Source: Beroe forskalii (Eukaryota; Ctenophora; Nuda; Beroida; Beroidae). Taken from it: a DNA stretch of 64,000 bases. The stretch's first letter is position 1, and each line of letters begins with the position of its first letter. This document shows, one piece after another, positions 57,501 through 64,000 of the stretch. The notes under the pieces were generated by a model that did no database searches, was not told the origin of the DNA, and saw only the letters and a program-made list of their open reading frames with translations. Position numbers and translations under genes: made by a program. The stretch lies in the NCBI GenBank assembly GCA_011033025.1, contig WFMF01000105.1, positions 310,001 through 374,000 of the forward strand, read 5' to 3'.

Positions 57501-59677
57501 GGTACCGTTGTTAATAAGGTACCGTTGTTAATAAGGTGCCATTGTAAACTAGGTACGATTGTTAATCTCCCCTTACCTTCCTTGCTCTAGTGAGCTACGA
57601 TCTACTGATCCACGATCTAGTGAGCTACGATCTATTGATCCACGATCTAGTGAGCTATGATCTTGTGAGCTACGGTCTACTGATGCACGATCTACTGATG
57701 CACAATCTACTGATCTGCGATCTAGTGATCCATGATCTATTGAGCTATGATCTACTGATTCACGATCTACTGATCTGTGATCTAGTGATCCACGATCTAG
57801 TGAGCTATGATCTACTGATCCACCATCTACTGATCTGCGATCTAGTGATCCACGATCTAGTGAGCTATGATCTACTAATTTACGATCTAGTGATCTACGA
57901 TCTAGTGAGCTTCTATCAAGTGAGATATGATATATTGACCTACTATTTAATGATGTAATGAAGTAATGAGCTACAATCTATTGATCCACGATCTGGTAGA
58001 TCTCCCATGTAAACGGCTCTGAGTGACTATCCTAACCATAAACTCAACCCTAATCTTGATCTTAACCCTAAAAGTAAACCTAACAAATCCTAACTCTGAT
58101 CCTAACCCTAATCCTTAAAGCGCTAGATGCGCTTAGTTTTATTTTTACAAGTGACGCCATTGTCATAGATAATGAAGACTCTCGTTATATGGGAGACTGA
58201 CCAAATTATGGCCAAATAGTAAAGTTTTTGAACCTGATAAAAATATCTTTTTCAAAGCGATAATCGTGCGATAATCGTTTTAAAAAAAAGATTATCGTGC
58301 GATTTTCGTTTTTTAAAAAAATTATCGTTTTAAAAAATGATTGGAATTAGTGATTGAAGAGTGATCTATCATTGACTGAAAAACGACTTTCCAACTTCAG
58401 CAACAATGCAATTTGCAAAAAAGGTAACAGACCACTGACCAATACCAATTATCTTTTATGCCAAAGTTTTAAAAGGGGTTTTAGGGCAAATTTGCAGTTA
58501 ACTTCTTTTGAATGGAACCTCAGGTCGTAATAAGTCAGAAGCTCAAGTATGCTTGAAAAATTCTGCTGTATTAAAGTATTACTATTAGGGTACTCACTCA
58601 CTCACTGTTCCCTATTCACAGATCACATGGTTCCCGTTGAGTCGAGTCTGGAGAACTTGGAGAAGGATCTTCACTCACTCCTATTCACATTCACTCACCC
58701 CGACGGAGAAAAGTATGATATTATCACACGTTGATATATACCATCACTGATTACGGACATTATGATAATGATACCGATAAGATAGTGATAACGATAAGAT
58801 ATCTGATGATAACGATAAGATGTCTGATGGTAACTATAAGATATCTGATGATAAAGATAAGATATCTGATGATAAAGATAAGATATCAGATGTTGAAAGG
58901 CATATGAGTAAATGCCAGTCGGTATTTGAGTATCTGAGAAGTCGCAGGTCTCAGAGACACATTGAGTGACGAGTGTCTCACACAGTGAGTGTCTCACACA
59001 GTGAGAGTCTCACTGTCTCACACAGTGAGTGTCTCAAACAGTGAGTGTCTCACACATCGAGTGTCTCACACAGTGAGTGTTTCACACAATGAGTGTCTCA
59101 CGACTTTGCTTGCCCCGTGAAATGTAAGATACCATATTGCCATAATTATTCTTTGTCTCATCCAGGTTTACTGATTGGGACGACCCGTTCACAGATGCAC
59201 TCTGGTTTGCAATCGTCAACGATCACAGCATTCTGGAATGGTTGCTCCTAGCTCAGAAGTTTGCAGCTAAAAGACTCACATCCCACTGGCTAGAATACAT
59301 TGAACATCGCGAGAATGAATTCCTTCAGAACTGCGTTAGTTTTACTCATGAAATCATCATAGCGGTCTTATACGATTGGTATCAGTAGTACATCGGTATT
59401 TCAATTACTACGTCTATCTGTCAACAGAAAACCTCAAATGATCAACACAAATATTTTGCAAGCATTTGGATGGTTGTCATATTTTGATATGACACATTGA
59501 ACAATATAAATCCTGAAATTTTCACCTCCCATTTTCAGACCGTATTCAAAGAAGGGATGTCGGTGGTGCCTACTGTTCAGCACACCTCAGAAGACCTGTT
59601 GTTCGAGACGATCAGTAGTCCTAACCCTCACATTATGTGGGGAGCTATGCAGCTAGGGGAGGCCGTCAGGTACCCTG
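45589..59677 (+). CDS. Unrecognised multi-exon gene (partial), possible RGS-like segment
   Basis: Exons 45589-45663, 47757-47865, 48007-48207, 58622-58712, 59166-59334, 59539-59677 join in consistent phases. They read LEKGWNYIVLSLPSLRDEIY, ENYCDALKQVYNEASLKEVD, DFKAFLSEKEDKRALHSYEF (then WTAVEGFCSHYG), helical acidic pieces, DPFTDALWFAIVNDHSILEW, and TVFKEGMSVVPTVQHTSEDL. The FKAFL...FWTAVEGF piece resembles the opening helices of RGS domains (weak inference); the rest is all-helical. Whether it continues the BAZ1B-like gene or starts another is unresolved: phases through exon 45307 do not fit. One intron (48208-58621) is 10.4 kb because of transposons. The end lies beyond the window or was not recognised. 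Confidence 0.5.
46372..46860. repeat. About 22-bp minisatellite with an inverted block
   Basis: Units CACTGACACCAGTCTGACGTAT in direct orientation, interrupted at about 46470-46560 by copies in the opposite orientation, so the array can fold back on itself. Confidence 0.85.
47153..47215. repeat. Short hairpin AAACCAATCAGAC
   Basis: Inverted arms AAACCAATCAGAC and GTCTGATTGGTTT around about 35 bp. Likely a tiny MITE remnant. Confidence 0.5.
48560..49160. repeat. 172-bp tandem repeat of the fold-back arm
   Basis: Block CCCTCAGGGAAGAAGTTATG recurs at 48670, 48842 and 49014, with the surrounding GGTCGTAGAGGCTTTATCTT block also repeated; about 3.5 units. Confidence 0.85.
49163..50125. repeat. 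Inner inverted repeat within the fold-back element
   Basis: Left arm 49163-49380 and right arm about 49910-50125 are inverted copies (GGGCAAATCGAGATCATGTT on the left; AACATGATCTCGATTTGCCC on the right), separated by about 530 bp with nothing recognised. Confidence 0.75.
52195..52655 (+). repeat. Dispersed repeat with (CAGA)n near its 3' end, copy 1
   Basis: Starts near ATTACTAGCGTTTGCCCGCG, has an inverted CCGCGAAGATTCGCGG near its start, and ends in repeated CAGA then ATTAATATAGATGATGCTAA. A second copy lies at 54582-55047 in the duplicated right arm. The layout resembles short non-LTR-derived repeats common in invertebrates; the class is not certain. Confidence 0.45.
52910..53540. repeat. 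About 150-bp tandem repeat in the hAT-like right arm
   Basis: Four units, each with GACCTCTGGCTTCTGGGGGC, GACAGCAAC and CAATGCCCAAACACTATTGA. The second arm holds a shorter version (55300-55790). Confidence 0.8.
55922..56264. other. Right arm of the fold-back element
   Basis: Inverted counterpart of about 48390-48720. Reverse-strand short frames here mirror those at the left arm and are not genes. Confidence 0.7.
56575..56830 (+). repeat. Imperfect 70-80-bp tandem repeat
   Basis: Three to four units containing GAGTGGTGTCAACGTCAT and TTGGTATGTGGAATGTGC. Intronic. Confidence 0.7.
56915..57590 (+). repeat. 17-bp minisatellite GGTACCGTTGTTAATAA
   Basis: About thirty-five units, interrupted at about 57385-57485 by a GC-rich hairpin insertion. 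Confidence 0.9.
57385..57485. mobile_element. Hairpin element with GCGCGCTTCGCGCGC core
   Basis: TTGTCTGACGTCGTCAGAC at the left and GTCAGGCAACGCCTGACAA at the right around GCGAGTCGTGGCGCGCGCTT. A near-identical inverted copy is at 61125-61220. Confidence 0.55.
57592..57990 (+). repeat. 15-bp minisatellite GATCTAGTGAGCTAC
   Basis: About twenty-five units with TACTGATCCAC variants. The long + frame through it (YDLLIHDLVS repeats) is a product of the 15-bp period, not a gene. Confidence 0.9.
57995..58202. mobile_element. Second copy of the TTAGGG-like TIR element (inverted)
   Basis: Ends GGTAGATCTCCCATGTAAAC and ATATGGGAGACTGACC; interior of CCTAACCCTAA-like degenerate units, GCGCTAGATGCGCTTA and GTCATAGATAATGAAG shared with 21867-22125 in reverse orientation. 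No matching target duplication seen here. Confidence 0.7.
58203..58621. other. Intron tail before exon 58622
   Basis: Contains a short duplicated ATTATCGTGCGAT/AATTATCGTTT block (58258-58340). Nothing else recognised. Confidence 0.5.
58775..59100. repeat. Two short tandem repeats in the intron
   Basis: GATAAGATATCTGATGATAA units at 58775-58890 and CACAGTGAGTGTCTCA units at 58960-59100. Confidence 0.8.
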
Positions 59678-60545
59678 GTCAGTGATCAGCAGTCCTAACC
59701 CTCACATTATGTGGGGAGCTATGCAGCAAGGGGAGGCCGTCAGGTACCCAGGTAAGTGATCAGCAGTCCTAACCCTCACATTATGTGGGGGGAGCCAGTG
59801 CCTGGTGCAGCTAGGGGGGAGAGGCAGTCAGCTGGGGGGCAAACCCTGGTAAGTGATCAGCAGTCCTAACCCTCACATTATGTGGGGAGCTATGCAGCTA
59901 GGGGAGGCCGTCAGGTACCCAGGTAAGTGATCAGTAGTCCTAACCCTCATTATGTGGGGAGCTATGCAGCTAGGGGAGGCAGTCAGGTACCCTGGTAAGT
60001 GATCAGTAGTCCTAACCCTCACATTATGTGGGGAGCTATGCAGCTAGGGGGGAGGCAGTCAGGTACCCAGGTAAGTGATCAGCAGTCCTAACCCCTCACA
60101 TTATGTGGGAGCTATGCAGCAGCTAGGGGAGGCCGTCAGGGAGGCCGTCAGGTACCCAGGTAAGTGATCAGCAGTCCTATGCAGCTAGGGGGGAGGCAGT
60201 CCCCACATTATATGTGGGAGCTATGCAGCTAGGGGAGGCAGTCAGGTACCCAGGTAAGTGATCAGCAGTCCTAACCCTCACATTATGTGGGGAGCTATGC
60301 AGCTAGGGGAGGCCGTCAGGTAAGTGATCAGCAGTCCTAACCCTCACATTATGTGGGGAGCTATGCAGCTAGGGGAGGCCGTCAGGTACCCTGGTAAGTG
60401 ATCAGTAGTCCTAACCCTCACATTATGTGGGGGAGCTATGCAGCTAGGGGGAGGCAGTCAGGTACCCAGGTAAGTGATCAGCAGTCCTAACCCTCATTGT
60501 GGGGAGCTATGCAGCTAGGGGAGGCAGTCAGGTACCCAGGTAAGT
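59610..60545 (+). repeat. 74-bp tandem repeat copying exon 3' end and splice donor
   Basis: About eleven units. Each contains the end of exon 59539-59677 (CACATTATGTGGGGAGCTAT, then GCAGCTAGGGGAGGC) and the donor CCCAG|GTAAGTGATCAG or CCTG|GTAAGTG. Most units carry a full consensus donor but no acceptor of their own. Confidence 0.85.
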
Positions 60546-62000
60546 GGACGGAAAGTGGTACTTATTGCGTGGCGTGAGGTGCCGTTTGCCAGTAGGCGTT
60601 CTTGTGCATGGTAAAATCATTCAATTTCTCTGTTATCAGTATATACACAGATTTTTCCTCAAGTCCAAGTGGGTCCGAGGATTTTTTGAATTTTGATCAG
60701 GGTGTCAGAGGGGTTGTCCGAATAAACATACAAGTTAACTCATGAAAATTGAAAGTTTGCATGTCAATTCAGTTTGATCCAACTAAGGCGCCCGTAACGT
60801 TGGTCGGTCGATCGAATGGAATTGGTCGATCGATCAACTCCATTCGAACGACTGATGTGTTCTACTGTTCTACTTTTCCCTAATGACTTAAATCGTGTTT
60901 AAATGAGCAATATTTAGTTGCTTCCCTACCAGCTCAAAGATTTTCTATTTAAAACACATCAGTCGATCAAATGAAGTTGATCATCGATCGACCAATTCCA
61001 TTCGATATTCGACCGCTGTTCACTTCTTTGCATGCACCTTACGTATTACTCTAACCAGAGCCCTCTTTTGCGCGCGCCGTCGTTTCACTCCGATCGGCGT
61101 TAGCACCTGGTTAGGTGAAGGTTACGTATGGTTGTCAGGCGTTGCCAGATGCCAGACCCCCTCGCGCGCGCGAAGCGCGCGCGCCACGACTCGCAGAGTC
61201 AGACAAACGTATGGGTGACGTCAGACAAACTTATGGTTGATTGCAGATTGGGTGCTTTCAGTTTCAAACTCTTTTTGCGTCTGCGCCGCAAAAAGAGTTT
61301 TTGCGGTGCGCAAATGTGCTTCACTAATACTTAGGTGCATGTAACGTTCGTCGGTCGATCGAACGGAACCGGTCGATCGATCAACTCCATTTGATCGACT
61401 GATGAGTTTTTAATAGAAAATCTTTAAGCTAGTAGGGAAACAACTAAATATTGCTCATTTAAACACGATTCAAGTCAACTTAGGGACCATTAAACACATC
61501 ATTCATTCAAAAGGGTTGATCGATGACCAATTTCATTTCTTGCTATTGGTCCACGGGACGTGGACTCGTTGGAAGGGGGAGAGATGTAGGCGGGATACCT
61601 TTGTTGTAATTATAACCCCGCTCTCAGCTCTCTCTGACCTTCGAGGTCACGCCAAAGCTAGCTCACGCGACCACGCGTTGCGTGATAAGATATTACGTTA
61701 TATAAGCTTTTGTTATAATTTACTATTCTGCTTACTCCCTTCTTCTCAACCGAGTTTACAGCTTATCTCTCTCGGAATAGAATCAGTGAATCTCCTCAAA
61801 ACCGCTAACAGTGTTATTGAAAAATTCCTTAACTTCGATTGGTACAAAGTTTGATGAGAAAATTCATGGAAAGACCAGTCTGCATTCATACTAATCGGCA
61901 CCATGGATAACAATCTGACTGTCTCCCATTAATGTAAGAATTCTCAACAATATTAACATAGAGGAAGGATGGGTGATATTTGGTAACGCTTTGAGTTGTA
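60546..62000. repeat. Hairpin repeats with GGTCGATCGATC arms
   Basis: A fold-back at about 60785-61030 has arms containing GGAATTGGTCGATCGATCAA and GATCATCGATCGACCAATTC. A related copy lies at about 61335-61540 with the middle part in opposite orientation. Between them at 61125-61220 is an inverted copy of the 57385-57485 hairpin. The frame at 61516-61854 has no recognised similarity; no live gene supported. Confidence 0.6.
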
Positions 62001-62525
62001 AAAATTGATTAAACTTTCTTTCCACTGACATCAATTAATTTCCATGGCGTATCTTCTCCATCTACAGGAAGTTCCACAATGTTTCTTGTCTGTATAGTAA
62101 CAGTATCTTCCTTATCCACTGAAACCATTAAACGTGGCTCTTCACTCGATCATTAAACCGATTCCTACCCCAAGTTATTCTTCTGAAACCATCAGATATG
62201 GCTTTTAATATAGAAGCAGTTGATGGATAATTTCCTACTGGGATTTTAAACTCGTATGGTTTGAGTTGCTCTATCTCGTGGTTCCACAGCATGAGATATT
62301 GATGATGCAAACACTGCATAGTGTATTGTATTATTAGTTTCGTTAATAAAATATTCCAGTACTTCACCATGATAGATTGACGTCACAGCCATACCAATGT
62401 TTTCATCTAGAACGGAATGGGCTTTAATTGCGTTTCGAGCTTTGCCTCTGTTATCCTCATTCCTGCCAACAATTACAATAGAATTTGGACTGTCATGATT
62501 TTAAAATAATTATACCTTATCTTTA
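62000..62525 (-). pseudogene. Frameshifted fragment of an unrecognised protein-coding gene
   Basis: On the minus strand coding-like sequence runs from about 62525 downward: a frame with IVIVGRNEDNRGKARNAIKA and a segment ending ISHAVEPRDRA, then after a frame change YEFKIPVGNYPSTASILKAI, then another frame change to EDTVTIQTRNIVELPVDGED. At least two frame changes within about 500 bp. The VGNYPS..SILKAI pattern reminds me of structural proteins of large DNA transposons of the Polinton/Maverick type, but this is a weak memory-based guess. Confidence 0.35.
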
Positions 62526-62704
62526 TAGCATGGAATCATGTGCACGAGCCACGATGATCATAAAGTCAATAATTGTCGCACGTGGAAGCAATAGATCCCT
62601 CAGGGGCTGAGCGAGTTTTAAGTCATCAGGTATTGTGCCCAGTACAGCGGTTTACATTTTCTATTTCGTTTCTAATTCACAGAGCTCAGCATGGAAGACC
62701 AATC

Positions 62705-63150
62705 TTGTCTCGTCAGGTTATCGGCGCTTCCCCGGCGGAGCGACTCGAGCGGAGTCCGCTCGGAGACAACTCGGACTGCGCGGACTTTCGGCGGAACCGC
62801 TCGGACTCCGCCGAAATTTTTTCGCTGGCGGACATCTTAAGTCCGCCGCGGAGTTCCGACGGAACCGCTCGGATCTCCGCTGAAACGGACTCCGAGCGGA
62901 CTCCGCCAGGCTCTGCCGCGGAATGGCGGACAGTCCGCCGGGAGTTCCTGCGCAGGTCCGAGCGGGTTGAGTCCGCCGCGGAGTCCGGGCGGATTCCTGC
63001 TGCGGAATCCGAGCGGACCTGTCCACCGAGTCTGAGCGGACTCCGCCTCGGACTCTCCTGCGGAGTCCGATCGGACTCCGCTTGGACATGAGTTCCACGG
63101 CGGAATCCGCCCGGCGACTCAACTCCCGCTCGGACTCCGCTCGGCAGACA
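62705..63150. repeat. GC-rich array of CGGACTCCGC-type palindromic words
   Basis: Dense, irregular repeats of GGCGGA, TCCGC, GAGCGGACTCCG and GTCCGCCGCGGAGTCC on both strands. Frames are open on both strands (up to 172 codons) because stop-rich A/T is rare; not treated as genes. Confidence 0.8.
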
Positions 63151-63229
63151 TACCTGCCTGTTAAAGTGTGTATCGTTAATCATATTCTGTTGATTACTAA
63201 ATACAGTGCGCTGTCGCTAAATCATATTT

Positions 63230-63640
63230 ATGTAAAACGCCGATTCGGCGCCTACAACTTTCTTGGCGCCTATAGGTGGTACCCATTTTTCGGCGCCTAT
63301 ATTTGGCGAAGTCGAATTATCGGCCGTCATCGGCGCCTATAAGCGCCTGTACATCGCCTAGGCGCCGTCGACGCTTTTTGACCGCCTAGGGGGCGCCTAT
63401 ATCAAGCTGACGTCGAATTATCGGCCGTCATCCGGCGCCTATAAGCGCCAATACATCGCCTAGGCGCTGCATCGACGCTTTTTGATCATATAGGGAGACT
63501 ACGACACCGCCCATAAGCGCCTATAGATCGCCGATCGACTTGACTCAGAGACTCAGCACTGCAGGTCGGTCGTCACCATCGGGGGATAGTAACCGTTTTC
63601 CTGTGCATTTATCGGCGGCTATAATTATAGGCGCCGATGA
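63230..63640. repeat. GGCGCCTATAAGCGCC-type array
   Basis: Units built on GGCGCCTATA, GCGCCTATAAGCGCC and CGTCGAATTATCGGCCGTCA; two units share a long block (GTCGAATTATCGGCCGTCAT, about 63312 and 63412). Confidence 0.75.
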
Positions 63641-63837
63641 ATTGTTAGAGTTTAAGAGTTACGTTTATAAATAGTTTGTTTTGAAGTTTTGACACTGTAA
63701 CAACGTTACGACACTGTAGCGTTGTAAAGGCTCCCCCCCCGATGGTATAATGCATCTCTAGCTTGGCAGTATTTTTGATAGTGGATGCAAGACTGCAATC
63801 AAAATGCCTGTTACTGTCACAAGGATACATTTAGACT

Positions 63838-64000
63838 AATGCAAGCCTTCATAGGAAAAGGATTTTCATTGCAATATTTGCAAGATTCAATGATCTTATG
63901 CTTTTAGTGGTCTCTGATATCCCAATGCAAGAATTCATAGGAAAGGCAAGATTTTCATTGCAATATTTGCAAGGAATGATCTTATGCAAGCTTTTAGTGG
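63838..64000. repeat. Two tandem units cut by the window end
   Basis: TTTTCATTGCAATATTTGCAAG occurs twice with the same flanks (ATGCAAG..TTCATAGGAAA before, ATGATCTTATGC after), period about 86 bp. The array may continue beyond the window. Confidence 0.7.

Noticed and set aside
57590-57958. 122-codon YDLLIHDLVS repeat frame
   Set aside because: Explained by a 15-bp minisatellite inside an intron.
61516-61854. 112-codon + frame
   Set aside because: Overlaps the end of a hairpin repeat; no recognised similarity and no splice context.
62573-63183. Frames of up to 172 codons on both strands in the CGGACTCCGC array
   Set aside because: Open only because A/T-rich stops are rare; arginine/serine-rich text on both strands, no domain, irregular repeats.

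Overview
Eukaryotic nuclear DNA, most likely from a marine invertebrate. Genes are split into many small exons with GT/AG introns. Proteins are metazoan: cohesin SMC1, a BAZ1B/WSTF-type WAC-DDT chromatin protein, and papain-family proteases, one with a ShK-like C-terminus. Introns are crowded with minisatellites, terminal-inverted-repeat (TIR) elements, tandem Helitron-like units and a PHD-finger/reverse-transcriptase element whose family I recognise from cnidarians and other early-branching animals. I favour a cnidarian or similar animal; the species is not determinable from this sequence. All exon borders below were read by eye from splice signals and reading-frame continuity.

Layout. (1) 381-20323, + strand: one large gene of about 25 exons, 5' end outside the window. 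It combines repeated KH-like half-domains, a DEAD-box-like helicase core whose catalytic motifs are degenerate (RecA1-like 5004-8914, RecA2-like 19256-20323), and very long P/S/T-rich repeat linkers between them. A 19-bp tandem duplication at 18214-18251 breaks its frame. (2) 20324-22580: 3' UTR and TIR elements, including a 259-bp element with an 8-bp target duplication and a degenerate TTAGGG interior. (3) 22580-25877, - strand: PHD + reverse transcriptase retroelement with an intact RT core and a decayed C-terminal region. (4) 27042-31240, +: complete SMC1 with a single intron, in AT-rich DNA. (5) 32393-43811, +: BAZ1B-like gene (WAC, basic linkers, DDT/WHIM region). Its intron 34905-40865 holds two antisense intronless cysteine proteases (37095-35803 and 39551-38454) and a TTAA-flanked MITE. 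(6) 43859-45306: head-to-tail Helitron-like units and a minisatellite. (7) 45307-59677, +: further exons of an unrecognised gene, possibly with an RGS-like segment. One of its introns carries a 7.9-kb fold-back element (48390-56264), and inside that is a nested, partly inverted pair of hAT-like elements. (8) 60546-64000: hairpin repeats, GC-rich palindromic arrays and a frameshifted coding fragment; no live gene seen.

Two features tie the window together. First, minisatellites sit repeatedly on exon edges and copy the splice site itself (1085-1470, 2928-3010, 6937-7190, 41425-41690, 59610-60545), another covers a stop codon, and one has shifted a coding frame. Second, the transposons are mostly non-autonomous and hairpin-rich, and a similar GC hairpin block recurs in elements of different classes. 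The genes are not an operon and I see no sign that their products act in one pathway, although SMC1 and the BAZ1B-like protein both act on chromatin and the KH/helicase-like protein looks RNA-directed.
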